This document shows, in pieces, positions 50,721-60,210 of a DNA stretch of 60,220 bases. Source of the DNA: Thermotogae bacterium (GTDB lineage Bacteria > Thermotogota > Thermotogae > Petrotogales > Petrotogaceae); contig JAKJGQ010000002.1 in NCBI GenBank assembly GCA_022704305.1, positions 1 to 60,220 of the forward strand. The letters are read 5' to 3'. Position 1 is the stretch's first letter. Each line of letters begins with the position of its first letter. The notes under the pieces are model-generated. The model did no database searches. It worked only from the letters and a program-made list of their open reading frames with translations, and was not told the DNA's origin. The position numbers and the translations under genes were made by a program.

Positions 50721-52357
50721 GATTTTATACCATATCTGTCCAGCTTATAATAAAGGTTTCTCACTGTCAGACCGAGTCTTTTTGCCGCTTCTGTTTTGTT
50801 TCCGTGACAAACTTCAAGCATTTCTATTATAATTTTTTTCTCATATTCATCCAAAAGTTCTTTTATATTACCGGTACTGCGCTCATTGCTTTCGACAATA
50901 TCTGGTATATGTGCAGAGGTTATTATTCTGTCAGCAGGACCAAGATTAAGAATGGCTCGATCAATAAGATTTTCCAGTTCTCTAATATTACCTAGCCAGT
51001 TGTAGTTAAGAAGTTTGCTTAAAGAATCCTCAGTAAAATCATAAATTATCCTTCCGTACTTTTGATTCAATGCGTGAAGTATCTGTTTTGCAAGCGCCGG
51101 GATATCTTCTTTTCTTTCTCGTAAAGGCGGAATATTAATGGTCACCACAGAAATTTTATAATATATTTCAGAAGAAAACTTACCTATGCTTGAAAGAGTT
51201 TTAAGATCATCAGGACTTGAAAATATCAATCTCACATCCGGCTTATAGTCATAACATTGACTATCAAACTCATTATCCTTAAGGTATTTTAGAATCTTTG
51301 ACTGAACAAACGGAGTAGCTGACTGTATATTCTCAATAAACAAAGTTCCTCCATCTGCCTTTATAAAATAACTTCTTTCTCCGAAAAGAAATTCTTCTTG
51401 TTTATCAGGCATAACAAGACCAAGATTTATCTTTAAATATGGTTTTGAAGAACGTTCGCTTAAATTGTGAATGGCCTGTGCAAGAACTTCTTTTCCTACT
51501 CCGACCTCACCCTGTATTAAAATATTTACTTTTGTTTCTGCAGCTTTTTGAGATTGCTTGATGACATTTTGCATAGCAGAAGAAACCGCGACAATATCGT
51601 TGAACGTATGTCTAGCTTTTTCTTTTTTAAGAAGTCTTTTAGTAGCCTCCAACTCATTAAGCAGATTTTGAATTTCCGATATGTCGTGAATTACACCAAC
51701 ACTTCCCTTAAAATCATTTTTGACAAATATCGGTGTAACAGAAGCAATCACATCTTTTTTATTTTGACCAACCTGCATTTTTACATTCAAAATCGGTTTT
51801 TTTTCGCGTGCACATTTTATATGAAGACTCTCTCCCTCAGCAATATCTATTGTAGCAGGTTTACCTATTACTTCACGAGGAGTAAGTCCGGTTATCTTGG
51901 TATACGCTCTGTTAACCATGACAATACGCCCCTCTTCATCAGCCACAGATATAGCATCGGTTGTAGAATCAATAACCGATGTAAGCATCGCTTCTATCTC
52001 ACGAAGATTAGTTACTTCCTCAGCCAGCTTCTGTACTGTAGTAACATCTCTGAAAACAGCAACCGAAGCAACTATCTCATTTTCTTCATTTCTTATAGGA
52101 AATCTAGAAGTAATAATGACTTTATTTCCAAGATTTTGAAGACGGTCAAGCTCTGATACGCCTGTCCTTAAAATTACATGCAGCCGGGTATTAGGAATTG
52201 TATCCACAACATTTTTATATAAGACAGCATCTTTCTCTACTCCAAGAATACCGCAGGCTGAATTGTTGAAAAATATTATATCCTCTCTCTCATCAACTGC
52301 CAGTATACCCTCCTGAAGCTGATTAAGTATCTCTAAAACAAGTTGTTCTTTAGTCAA
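50717..52357 (-). CDS. PAS-PAS-AAA+-Fis regulator, TyrR-like, lacking GAFTGA
   Basis: A 546-residue regulator. Two PAS domains (about 1-110 and 120-235) contain GILAVDEREDIIFFNNSA and DAISVADEEGRIVMVNRAYTKITG. An AAA+ domain of the sigma-54-activator type (about 255-485) and a C-terminal Fis helix-turn-helix (EVCHGNKTEAAKRLGLTVRNLYYKL) follow. Walker A is GEVGVGKE. The stretch after FLFGE goes directly to RSYFIKADGGTLFIENI, so the GAFTGA loop that contacts sigma-54 is deleted, and the Walker B pair DE reads EN. It resembles TyrR, which acts with the housekeeping sigma factor. The start is TTG 52357 after GGGGTGA. It overlaps fliJ by four bases. Confidence 0.85.
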   Translation of the reverse strand: MTKEQLVLEILNQLQEGILAVDEREDIIFFNNSACGILGVEKDAVLYKNVVDTIPNTRLHVILRTGVSELDRLQNLGNKVIITSRFPIRNEENEIVASVAVFRDVTTVQKLAEEVTNLREIEAMLTSVIDSTTDAISVADEEGRIVMVNRAYTKITGLTPREVIGKPATIDIAEGESLHIKCAREKKPILNVKMQVGQNKKDVIASVTPIFVKNDFKGSVGVIHDISEIQNLLNELEATKRLLKKEKARHTFNDIVAVSSAMQNVIKQSQKAAETKVNILIQGEVGVGKEVLAQAIHNLSERSSKPYLKINLGLVMPDKQEEFLFGERSYFIKADGGTLFIENIQSATPFVQSKILKYLKDNEFDSQCYDYKPDVRLIFSSPDDLKTLSSIGKFSSEIYYKISVVTINIPPLRERKEDIPALAKQILHALNQKYGRIIYDFTEDSLSKLLNYNWLGNIRELENLIDRAILNLGPADRIITSAHIPDIVESNERSTGNIKELLDEYEKKIIIEMLEVCHGNKTEAAKRLGLTVRNLYYKLDRYGIKS

Positions 52358-52383
52358 AATAGTTCACCCCAATATATTAATAA

Positions 52384-53316
52384 TTAATCGTCTATTAGCT
52401 TATGTTCCTGTACCCAACCATTAATGAGTTCAAGCTCCTGCATCACATCTACTACAGCTTCATATTCACTTTTTTTGAGAAATCTGTCCATTTCTGGAAA
52501 ATTCTTTGTATGGTTTACAGGAACATATTGATCCATAAGACTAACAGCAATTCTATCTGAAAGGTCATACTTTATAAACTTAAGAGCCTGGATAGCCTGC
52601 TGGATGTTAGACGGCAGCACCAGTATTCTTAATATTATACCTCTTTTAAGAATATTTTCATTATCTAAAATAAAATCATTGCCTATCTGCCTGTACATTT
52701 CAAAAATAGCCTGTTCACATACAGTCCAGTAATCTTTTACTCCTGAATACTTTTTCCCGATAGCGTTGCTTGTATACCTTATATCTGCAAGATATATATC
52801 CACCACCCCATCAAGCAGTTTGAGCGTTTCAACACTTTCGTAAGATGAAGTATTCCATACAATAGGAAGTCTAAACCCTTTTTCTATTGCTATTATAAGA
52901 GCATCATATATAAACGGAAGATAAGCGGTCGCCGTTATAAGATCGAGATTTACTGCTTTTTTATTATTTTGTATCTCAAGAAAAATTTCTGAAAGCCCTT
53001 CTACTGTAATCTCTTTGCCAAATCCTTCTTGACTGAACTTAAAGTTTTGACAGTAAATACAGTTCATATTACAGTTGCTAAAAAAAATACCGCCTGCGCC
53101 GGTTTTACCGGTAAGAGGAGGTTCTTCCCCGGGATAAAGAACATACTCTGATATTCTAGTCATATCTCTTACTTTACAGTATCCTGGTTTTTCGGTTCTG
53201 TCAACCATACATCTGTGTGGACAAAGATCACAGCTCCTCAATTTCTTGTAAAGGAGCTCTTTTCTTCTTTTGAGCTCACCTGTTTTATAAAGATTTATAT
53301 AAGAAGGCTCATTCAC
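52384..53316 (-). CDS. PflA/PflX-like radical SAM protein
   Basis: A 310-residue radical SAM protein of the pyruvate formate-lyase-activating-like PflX group. An N-terminal cysteine cluster (CDLCPHRC, then GYCKV) precedes the SAM cluster motif FSNCNMNCIYCQN (near residues 80-92). PIVWNTSSYESVE and VDIYLADIRYTSN are conserved in the group. The physiological substrate is unknown for most members, and no glycyl-radical enzyme is nearby. It overlaps rnc by eight bases. Confidence 0.88.
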   Translation of the reverse strand: MNEPSYINLYKTGELKRRKELLYKKLRSCDLCPHRCMVDRTEKPGYCKVRDMTRISEYVLYPGEEPPLTGKTGAGGIFFSNCNMNCIYCQNFKFSQEGFGKEITVEGLSEIFLEIQNNKKAVNLDLITATAYLPFIYDALIIAIEKGFRLPIVWNTSSYESVETLKLLDGVVDIYLADIRYTSNAIGKKYSGVKDYWTVCEQAIFEMYRQIGNDFILDNENILKRGIILRILVLPSNIQQAIQALKFIKYDLSDRIAVSLMDQYVPVNHTKNFPEMDRFLKKSEYEAVVDVMQELELINGWVQEHKLIDD

Positions 53317-54034
53317 TTTTTAACTCCTCTGTAAGAATTTTTTGGCATGCTTGTTTTGCTGCAAGCTGCTCTGCAATTTTTTTTGACTGGCCATTTCCTG
53401 TACCACAGCTTAAACCGTTTATTCTTACTTCTATTGTGTAAAGTCTTGTATGGTCGGGACCGTTAGAATCAATCAGCACATATTCGGGAAGCACCTTATA
53501 CTTTTCTTGGGTAATCTCCTGAAGCTTGGTTTTATAATCTAAAAACAGTACACCATTTATAGCCTCTTTTACATAAAAATCTATATACTTTAAGATAAAT
53601 GATTTTGCATACTCATAACCCAATGACAAATAAATTGCAGCAATTAATGCTTCAGTTGTATCAGCAAGTATGGAAGATTTCATCCTGCCGCCGTACTTTT
53701 CCTCACCAGAACCTAAAAAGATATACTTTTCCACACCTATTTCTTTGGCTACTTCAGACAGCACAACCTCACTCGCAACTGTTGCCCTGATTTTTGACAT
53801 ATCTCCTTCTGAAAGTTTATACTCAAGATAAAGATACTCCGAAAGAACCAGCTCAAGAACAGCATCTCCCAGAAATTCTAGTCTTTCATTAGAAGAAATA
53901 TGCCTATCTTTATTACTTTTTTCAAAAACATAAGATGTATGGCATAAGGAGTTAAATATAAGCTGTTCATTAATCCCCTGAGGAAGATTAAACTCTTTAA
54001 TTGCGTTTTCTATAACTTTTTTTTCATTAAACAT
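53309..54034 (-). CDS. rnc: Ribonuclease III
   Basis: Cleaves double-stranded RNA in rRNA and mRNA processing. The 241-residue protein has the signature ERLEFLGDAVLELVLSEYLY with the catalytic acidic residues, a second acidic site in ADTTEALIAAIYLSLGY, and a C-terminal dsRNA-binding domain ending SKKIAEQLAAKQACQKIL. GGAGAAG precedes the ATG. It lies between the ricT-like and PflX-like genes in the housekeeping run. Confidence 0.95.
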   Translation of the reverse strand: MFNEKKVIENAIKEFNLPQGINEQLIFNSLCHTSYVFEKSNKDRHISSNERLEFLGDAVLELVLSEYLYLEYKLSEGDMSKIRATVASEVVLSEVAKEIGVEKYIFLGSGEEKYGGRMKSSILADTTEALIAAIYLSLGYEYAKSFILKYIDFYVKEAINGVLFLDYKTKLQEITQEKYKVLPEYVLIDSNGPDHTRLYTIEVRINGLSCGTGNGQSKKIAEQLAAKQACQKILTEELKSE

Positions 54035-54053
54035 GTCTTCTCCTTTGTACTGA

Positions 54054-54977
54054 CTACTTTCCGTTCGTTATATCTTCTGAGTCTTCTTCATAGAAAGCTT
54101 GTTCCTTGTTCTTCCCTCTGAATGACTCTTTCTCTGTTTCAAAAGTAATAAAACTATTATTTTTAAAAAAGTCAAATGGTACTTTAATAAGAATGGGCTG
54201 ATTCTCCTCAATGGTCTGTAAAGTTACTTCTTTCAAAAAAACATTAACAGTTATTACCCTAGCCGGTTTTCCGTCATACTCTATGGTTGTGTTCTCATAA
54301 GGAACACCCTGCATTACTTCTTCGTAAAACTGATTTTCATATTTGAGACAACAAAGGAGCTTTCCGCATCTTCCAGAAATTTTAGCTGTATTTATCATCA
54401 TTTGTTGAGTTTTTGCTAATTCCATTTTTATTGAATCAAACTCCCTTAAAAATCTACAGCAGCATGAAACCTGTCCACACAGTCCTAGAGAGCCTTTTAT
54501 TTTGACTTCGTCACGGATACCAACTTGTCTCAGTTCAATCCTGACTCTGTACTTTTTTGCAAGTTCTTTTACCAGCTCACGAAAATCAACTCTGGAGTCA
54601 GCTCCAAAATAGATTACTAGCCTTGACTTATCGAAAGTATACTTCGATTTAAGACATCTCATCTTCAGATTAAGCTCTTTTACTTTTTCTTTGGTATATT
54701 CCGTCACTTCACATGCTTCACATAGTGCTTTGTTATACTCTACCATATCTTCTGACGTAAGTCTGCGTATTATAGTTGTAGGTTCGTATCCAATTTGATC
54801 AAAGCTCATCTCTCTAGGACCAAAAACAACTTTTCCGATATCTTCTCCAAGTTCTGTATTTATTATAACAAGATCACCTTTTTTTATTTCTTCTTGATCT
54901 CCAATATAAGAAAAATAGTATATTTTCTCTAACTCCATCTGTTCTATACCATAAACATTTGCTGTCATTTCAAGCAT
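54054..54977 (-). CDS. ricT: PSP1-domain protein (RicT/YaaT)
   Basis: A 307-residue PSP1 protein. Bacillus RicT (YaaT) works in the Y-complex that controls RNase Y and sporulation-related phosphorylation and can carry an Fe-S cluster. The cysteine-rich core LGLCGQVSCCCRFLREF and ISGRCGKLLCCLKYENQFYEEVM is diagnostic. The C-terminal tail after about residue 270 is polar and charged. AAGGAGGAT precedes the ATG. The order yaaR-holB-ricT is the same as in Bacillus. Confidence 0.92.
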   Translation of the reverse strand: MLEMTANVYGIEQMELEKIYYFSYIGDQEEIKKGDLVIINTELGEDIGKVVFGPREMSFDQIGYEPTTIIRRLTSEDMVEYNKALCEACEVTEYTKEKVKELNLKMRCLKSKYTFDKSRLVIYFGADSRVDFRELVKELAKKYRVRIELRQVGIRDEVKIKGSLGLCGQVSCCCRFLREFDSIKMELAKTQQMMINTAKISGRCGKLLCCLKYENQFYEEVMQGVPYENTTIEYDGKPARVITVNVFLKEVTLQTIEENQPILIKVPFDFFKNNSFITFETEKESFRGKNKEQAFYEEDSEDITNGK

Positions 54978-54990
54978 TCTATTATCCTCC

Positions 54991-56004
54991 TTATTTCAAA
55001 AGAAAAAAACATTCAGCTATCCTGAAAAAATGTGAAAATACTTCAAGTTCAAAATTAAATTTAGATACTGTTGCAGCGCTTAACACCTCAAAATGCCTTA
55101 TTGTGTCGTAAATAATATTGCTGTTAAAATTAAGATTCTGTGTTCCGAAAAAAATAGCTGCCCCGGAGTTATCCATATACTTCCATCTGGTTCCAAGCTT
55201 ACAGACAAATGCATCATGAAGAAAAGAAATACCGTTTTTGGATAGGTACTTAAGAAATTCAAGCGGATCTACAGTCTCTTTTACACGACCAACACTTGCA
55301 ACAGTATTAAAAAAATTCTTTTCATTCATTGCAGAAATAACTGTCAAAAACCGGAAGTATGAAAAAATGAATCCTAATCGCTCCGGCACCGTACTTAAGC
55401 CTACAGAAAGACTATCTATAAGAAAGTCTATATCGGTAGTATCAAAATAATTTTTTGCAGTTTCAACTATACTTTCTTTATCAGATTCCAGAAGATATCT
55501 AATTATTTCATAATCAGAGTTTATAACCGGAGCAATCAAATTAAGATTTTCCTTAAATCTTTCTGATAACTCCTTCCTCATTTCCATGGGAAAAGGAATA
55601 TTTATCTTTAAAAATCTGCTTTTTACTGTGGAAAGAAGAGAGTTCCATCTGGTTGTAAAAGCTATTATAATCATAAAATCGGGAGGCTCTTCAAGAATCT
55701 TCAGAAAAGCATTGATTGCTTCGACTGTCATAGTCTCTATATCATTTATTATAACAACTTTTTTATCAGAATAAACCGGACGACAAAGACTAAACTCCTT
55801 TATTTCACGTACAGAGTCAATTTTTATATTTCCTTTATCAGGCTTAATTGTCATTACTTCATAAGGACTTAGTCCCTCTGTTCTTTTAGAAATTTCTACT
55901 GCAACATGCTTGTTAAGAGTACCGTCAAAAGAAACCATACACAAGGAACATCCTTTATATGAGTTCATGTTAATAATGATTTTTTCTAACCATTCTTCAA
56001 ACAT
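54991..56004 (-). CDS. holB: DNA polymerase III delta-prime-like clamp-loader subunit
   Basis: A 337-residue AAA+ clamp-loader protein. The segment VVIINDIETMTVEAINAFLKILEEPP and the sensor-like STVKSRFLKINIP (SRC equivalent) match HolB. The P-loop region reads SFDGTLNKHVA and lacks GxxxxGK[ST], as expected since delta-prime does not hydrolyse ATP. The zinc-binding cysteines of E. coli delta-prime are not obvious. The C-terminal half is poorly conserved. It sits between yaaR and ricT, a position conserved in several phyla. Confidence 0.85.
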   Translation of the reverse strand: MFEEWLEKIIINMNSYKGCSLCMVSFDGTLNKHVAVEISKRTEGLSPYEVMTIKPDKGNIKIDSVREIKEFSLCRPVYSDKKVVIINDIETMTVEAINAFLKILEEPPDFMIIIAFTTRWNSLLSTVKSRFLKINIPFPMEMRKELSERFKENLNLIAPVINSDYEIIRYLLESDKESIVETAKNYFDTTDIDFLIDSLSVGLSTVPERLGFIFSYFRFLTVISAMNEKNFFNTVASVGRVKETVDPLEFLKYLSKNGISFLHDAFVCKLGTRWKYMDNSGAAIFFGTQNLNFNSNIIYDTIRHFEVLSAATVSKFNFELEVFSHFFRIAECFFLLK

Positions 56005-56016
56005 TTTTATCTCCGC

Positions 56017-56490
56017 TCAACGGTACAGATCAACCAAAAGACCATTTACTTCACCTATTCTTGAAGCATAAAAAAGAGTATCTTTCTCTTTTTTGAACAC
56101 TGCCTGGGTTATCTGACCTATCTTCTCATCAATTACTTCAGCTATAACGTGAAGTCTGGGATAATCCACATCCATTCCCAGTTCTTCTTTAATTTTATAA
56201 AGTTTTTTTTCAATCTTTTGTAAATACTCTTTTATAGCACTTTTATATCTTTTCAAATTCCATTCTGTTGGTGAACGAACAAAAGAATTCCCAAATCCAA
56301 AAATCATATCTATTAATTTCTTAAGTTCCTTCTCTGTAAGCTCATAGTCCTTAGTAAGTAGTATATCAAAAAAATCATCTGAACTTTCTTCACTTTTTCC
56401 TGTTGATGAAGATTTTTTCTTATTAACTTTTTTATTCTTTATCTTTTCACTTTCCGGATTTTTATTATCAGAAGCAGGATTAATAAACAT
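56017..56490 (-). CDS. yaaR: YaaR family protein (DUF327)
   Basis: A 157-residue protein of unknown function. The first 45 residues are Lys/Ser/Glu rich and probably disordered. The conserved domain includes MIFGFGNSFVRSPTEWNLKRYKSAIKEYLQKI, RLHVIAEVIDEKIGQITQAVF and EVNGLLVDLYR, as in Bacillus YaaR. It is adjacent to holB, as usual, and follows ispG by three bases. Confidence 0.9.
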   Translation of the reverse strand: MFINPASDNKNPESEKIKNKKVNKKKSSSTGKSEESSDDFFDILLTKDYELTEKELKKLIDMIFGFGNSFVRSPTEWNLKRYKSAIKEYLQKIEKKLYKIKEELGMDVDYPRLHVIAEVIDEKIGQITQAVFKKEKDTLFYASRIGEVNGLLVDLYR

Positions 56491-56493
56491 ATA

Positions 56494-57537
56494 TCACCTT
56501 CCGTAAATCATTTTTTGTATTTCATCCATTAATTCCTTCTCCAAATTGGATCTTTCAACTTTTTTTACTATCTTTCCTTTTACAAATATCACTCCGGCTC
56601 CGCCGCTTCCTGCAATTGCTATATCAGCATCTTTTGCTTCTCCGGGACCATTGACTACGCATCCCATAACTGCTATCGTGATTTGCTGATGAATTTCTGC
56701 CGTCATTATCTTTACCTTTTCAGCCAGATCAGCAACGTCTATCTGAGTTCTAGCACACGTAGGACACGCAATTACTCTTGGTCCTTTAAGATATCCCAAA
56801 AGAGTCAGCATTTTTTTGGCTGCAGTTACCTCCTGAAGAGGATCTCCCGAAATAGATACTCTGATTGTATCACCTATTTTATTAAATAAAAGAGAACCTA
56901 TTCCGGCAGATGAGAGAATAATAGAGTCCTCCCATACTCCTGCCTCAGTAACTCCAAGGTGCATCGGATAATCAACCTTTCCGGCAACATAAAGATTTGC
57001 ATTATAAGTCTCCATAGCATCAGATGATTTCAACGAAAGAACAACGTCACCAAATTCCATGGACTCAAGTATTCTTAACTCTTCAAGACAGCTTTCGGCA
57101 AGTGCTTTATACCCTTCAAGATGTGAAAATTCTTTTTTTATCGAGCCAGAATTTACACCTATCCTTATTGGGACTCCGTACTCTCTTGCAGTATTTACCA
57201 CTTCTCGAACTTTCCATTCTGCGCCTATATTCCCAGGGTTAAGTCTTATTTTAGAAGCTCCTGCTTTAATTGATTCAACAGCCACTCTGTAATCAAAGTG
57301 TATATCTGCACACAACGGAACCTTTGAACTTGCACATATTATTCTAAAAGACTCTATATCATCAAGAGATCTTACAGATACTCTTATTAACTGAGCTCCA
57401 AGTTCATACAGATTATTGATTTGATTAAGAGTAGAGCTTATATCCAAAGTATCAGTATTTGTCATAGATTGAATTACAATTTCATGCTCGCCGCCTATAA
57501 AAATATTTTTGACTTTTACAGTTTTTTTTGAAAACAT
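56494..57537 (-). CDS. ispG: (E)-4-hydroxy-3-methylbut-2-enyl-diphosphate synthase
   Basis: IspG (GcpE) converts MEcPP to HMBPP in the MEP isoprenoid pathway using a 4Fe-4S cluster. The 347-residue bacterial form shows VQSMTNTDT, PLCADIHFDYRVA, KIRLNPGNIG, PIRIGVNSGS, HLGVTEAG, the cluster cysteines in ACPTCARTQID and MGCVVNGPGEAKDADIAI. It sits between rseP and yaaR. Dxr is encoded two genes upstream in the same operon, so two MEP enzymes are co-expressed. Confidence 0.96.
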   Translation of the reverse strand: MFSKKTVKVKNIFIGGEHEIVIQSMTNTDTLDISSTLNQINNLYELGAQLIRVSVRSLDDIESFRIICASSKVPLCADIHFDYRVAVESIKAGASKIRLNPGNIGAEWKVREVVNTAREYGVPIRIGVNSGSIKKEFSHLEGYKALAESCLEELRILESMEFGDVVLSLKSSDAMETYNANLYVAGKVDYPMHLGVTEAGVWEDSIILSSAGIGSLLFNKIGDTIRVSISGDPLQEVTAAKKMLTLLGYLKGPRVIACPTCARTQIDVADLAEKVKIMTAEIHQQITIAVMGCVVNGPGEAKDADIAIAGSGGAGVIFVKGKIVKKVERSNLEKELMDEIQKMIYGR

Positions 57538-57544
57538 ACTCCAC

Positions 57545-59065
57545 CTACTTCATAAATCTTGTAATATCGTTAAAAGTAACGTACACCATCAGAACCATAA
57601 GTAAAGCAAATCCTATAAAATGAACTATTGCCTCTACTTTAGGATTTACCTTTCTGCGGCTTATCATCTCATAAAGAGAAAATACTATTCGTCCTCCATC
57701 TAATGCAGGTAAAGGAAGAAGATTAAATATTCCTAGATTCAACGTTATAAGGGCAATAAGGCTTAATATGCTTTCTATTCCAGCCTGAGCAGCCTGACCA
57801 ATTATATTGGCTATTCCCACTGGCCCCATGAGATCATTTGTGTCGGCTTTACCTGTAAAAAGCTGCCCTATGGACTGAAGCATTGCTTTAAGCAGACTGT
57901 TTGCCCATTGTATCGAAACTCCTATAACTTCGGCTCCCTTTGGTCTCCATTTTCCATACCCCTGGGCTACAGCATTAACAGAAGAAAGGAGTTGCATAAA
58001 CTCACTTTTTTCAATATTAATAATAATCTCATTACCTTCTCTTAGAATTTTTATAAAGATATCGTTCCCCAAAAAAGGAGAAAAGTATTTTGTTGTACGG
58101 TTTGCCTCTGTCTGAAGATAAAACTGCCCTGAAGAAAGAGACAACTTAGTTATGCTTTCAAGAAAGTCGGTTCCTCCATTTATTTCAAAATCATCTATTG
58201 CTATTATCTTATCGCCTTTTTGAAATTTTCCCTGATTAATATTTATGATATTTGAGAATACTGCGAAATATACACCTATAGTATAACGTTCTTTTTCAGT
58301 AGAATAGGAACTAAGCTTTCCTCTTAAAAAAGTTTCTCCTTCAAACTCAAGATTGATAGGGTCACCTGCTTCAAGTCTTGAAAAAACCTCACCTATTTTA
58401 TCCGATCCGTTGATTTTTAAAAGTTCTTTATTGGAAAGTTCTTCAAGATTTCCTTCGTATTCAAAGTAATCAAGTACTATAGTATCCACTTGTTCCGTAT
58501 AAGAAGGAAAAACAGAAAGCTCCTTTATCTTGCCGGAACTCACAACCTGCATATCAACTTTTTTACCTTCTGCAATATTAAGACTCAAAATAGAACGGTC
58601 AAAAGCATACCCAGAGTTAACTTTTTTGATGATATCTCCAGAAAGTAAGCCTGCTTCATCGGCAGGAGAACCAGGTATTACTTTTTCAATTACTACCTCA
58701 TTGAATCCATACACCATCCCGGAAAATCCTATGACAATATAGCCCAGAAGAATTGAAAATAAAGGTCCAGCAAGTGCAATAACAAGCTTTTGCCATGGTT
58801 TTTTGTTTATAAAAAGTCCATTATCAGAAGGATCATAGTTTTCATTTCCGTTGTCTTCTCCTGCAAGTCTCACATAGCCACCTAAAGGAAAAACATTGAA
58901 TCTGAACTGAGTATACTTGCCTTTAAGCTTAAAAAGCGCAGGACCAAAACCAATGGCAAACTCTTCAACTCTTGTTTTCAGTGAAACAGCCGCCAGATAA
59001 TGTCCAAATTCGTGAACAACAACTAAAACAGTTATTATAAGCAAAAACCATACTATAGCCATCAT
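57545..59065 (-). CDS. rseP: Site-2 protease RseP (RIP metalloprotease)
   Basis: An intramembrane zinc protease that cuts anti-sigma factors or remnant signal peptides. The N-terminal helix contains VVVHEFGHYLAA with the HExxH zinc site. FAIGFGPALFKLKGKYTQFRFNVFPLGGYV follows, and the third zinc ligand lies in LNLGIFNLLPLPALDGGRIVF. Two PDZ-like regions (about 115-185 and a second more diverged one around 215-345) lie between the membrane segments, giving 506 residues. It overlaps dxr by four bases. Confidence 0.94.
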   Translation of the reverse strand: MMAIVWFLLIITVLVVVHEFGHYLAAVSLKTRVEEFAIGFGPALFKLKGKYTQFRFNVFPLGGYVRLAGEDNGNENYDPSDNGLFINKKPWQKLVIALAGPLFSILLGYIVIGFSGMVYGFNEVVIEKVIPGSPADEAGLLSGDIIKKVNSGYAFDRSILSLNIAEGKKVDMQVVSSGKIKELSVFPSYTEQVDTIVLDYFEYEGNLEELSNKELLKINGSDKIGEVFSRLEAGDPINLEFEGETFLRGKLSSYSTEKERYTIGVYFAVFSNIININQGKFQKGDKIIAIDDFEINGGTDFLESITKLSLSSGQFYLQTEANRTTKYFSPFLGNDIFIKILREGNEIIINIEKSEFMQLLSSVNAVAQGYGKWRPKGAEVIGVSIQWANSLLKAMLQSIGQLFTGKADTNDLMGPVGIANIIGQAAQAGIESILSLIALITLNLGIFNLLPLPALDGGRIVFSLYEMISRRKVNPKVEAIVHFIGFALLMVLMVYVTFNDITRFMK

Positions 59066-60210
59066 CTATCACCACCAATAATTTCATATGTTTTTCTTCT
59101 GAAAAGTTCATCATAAAAACTTATTTCTTCAAGATCATTGAGCTCTGTTTTAGATTCATTAACCGAGCTTATCACAGCATAAACCAGTTTATAAATATCT
59201 GGAAAGCTTATCCGCTTATTTAAAAACATCTCTACTGCAGCTTCATCACTTGCATTGTAGGCTATATGAAGCAACTGATTCCCAAGAATATCAAAAGCAA
59301 GCTTCAACGAAGGGTACCTCTGATAGTCAACATTTTCAAAAAGTAACGGTTCTGAATACAGATCAGGTCCTCCATAATCCAATCTTGAACGTTGCGGATA
59401 GGTGATTGAATATGCAATCGGTATTCTCATATCAGCTCGGCCATAGTGGATCTTGTATACTCCGTCAGTAAATTTTACAGCAGAATGCACCATGCTTTTT
59501 CTGTTAATAAGAACCTTAATAGAAGAAGTTTTAAAAAGATAAAATGCTTCCATTACTTCTAATCCTTTATTTATCATACTTGCAGAATCAACAGTGATTC
59601 TGGCTCCCATTTTCCAAACAGGATGGCTGAGAACTTTTTCAGGAGTTATACTGGTGAAATTTTCTAAGGGAAGATCCCTCAAAGAACCACCCGATGCTGT
59701 TATAATTAACTCTTGAATAGCACTCTTTTCACCCTGCAAAAGCTGAAAAATTGCACTGTGCTCACTATCCACAGGAATTATCTGTGTAGAGTACCTTTGA
59801 GCTGCATTAAAAATCATGTTCCCACCGCATACTATCGATTCTTTGTTTGCAAGACACACTCTTTCAGAATTTCTTATTGCGCATAAAGTGTTTGAAAGAC
59901 TTCTAAAACCTGAGGATCCCACTACTGTTATATCAGGACAAAGCTCTTCTATGCTGCTATTGATGCTTTCAAAACCTCTCCTTATAACAGTGCTATTATA
60001 CTTCTGTGGAACAGCAACATTATTATCCGCAACACAACAGAATCTTGGAGAGAACTCTTCTATTATTGGAACAGCTCTTTCCCATCTGGAATTAAGAGAG
60101 ATACCAACTACTCTGTATTCAAAGCCTTGAGCATTTAAAGTCCTTAATACATCGAGTGTCTGGTCTCCTATACTCCCTGTGGCTCCGACGATAAATACCT
60201 TTTTTGACAA
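59062..60210 (-). CDS. dxr: 1-deoxy-D-xylulose-5-phosphate reductoisomerase
   Basis: Converts DXP to MEP with NADPH, the committed step of the MEP pathway. The 382-residue protein has the NADPH motif FIVGATGSIGDQTLDVL, LANKESIVCGG, IPVDSEHSAIFQLLQGE, TASGGSLRD with the substrate-binding loop, HPVWKMGARITVDSASMINKGLEVMEA and IHYGRADMRIPIAYS. It appears complete, starting at TTG 60210 with AGGTG upstream. The operon probably continues beyond the right edge. Confidence 0.95.
   Translation of the reverse strand: MSKKVFIVGATGSIGDQTLDVLRTLNAQGFEYRVVGISLNSRWERAVPIIEEFSPRFCCVADNNVAVPQKYNSTVIRRGFESINSSIEELCPDITVVGSSGFRSLSNTLCAIRNSERVCLANKESIVCGGNMIFNAAQRYSTQIIPVDSEHSAIFQLLQGEKSAIQELIITASGGSLRDLPLENFTSITPEKVLSHPVWKMGARITVDSASMINKGLEVMEAFYLFKTSSIKVLINRKSMVHSAVKFTDGVYKIHYGRADMRIPIAYSITYPQRSRLDYGGPDLYSEPLLFENVDYQRYPSLKLAFDILGNQLLHIAYNASDEAAVEMFLNKRISFPDIYKLVYAVISSVNESKTELNDLEEISFYDELFRRKTYEIIGGDR

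Noticed and set aside
51548-52156. 202-codon plus-strand ORF
   Set aside because: It lies wholly inside the PAS/AAA+ regulator gene on the other strand, has low-complexity composition and no ribosome site.
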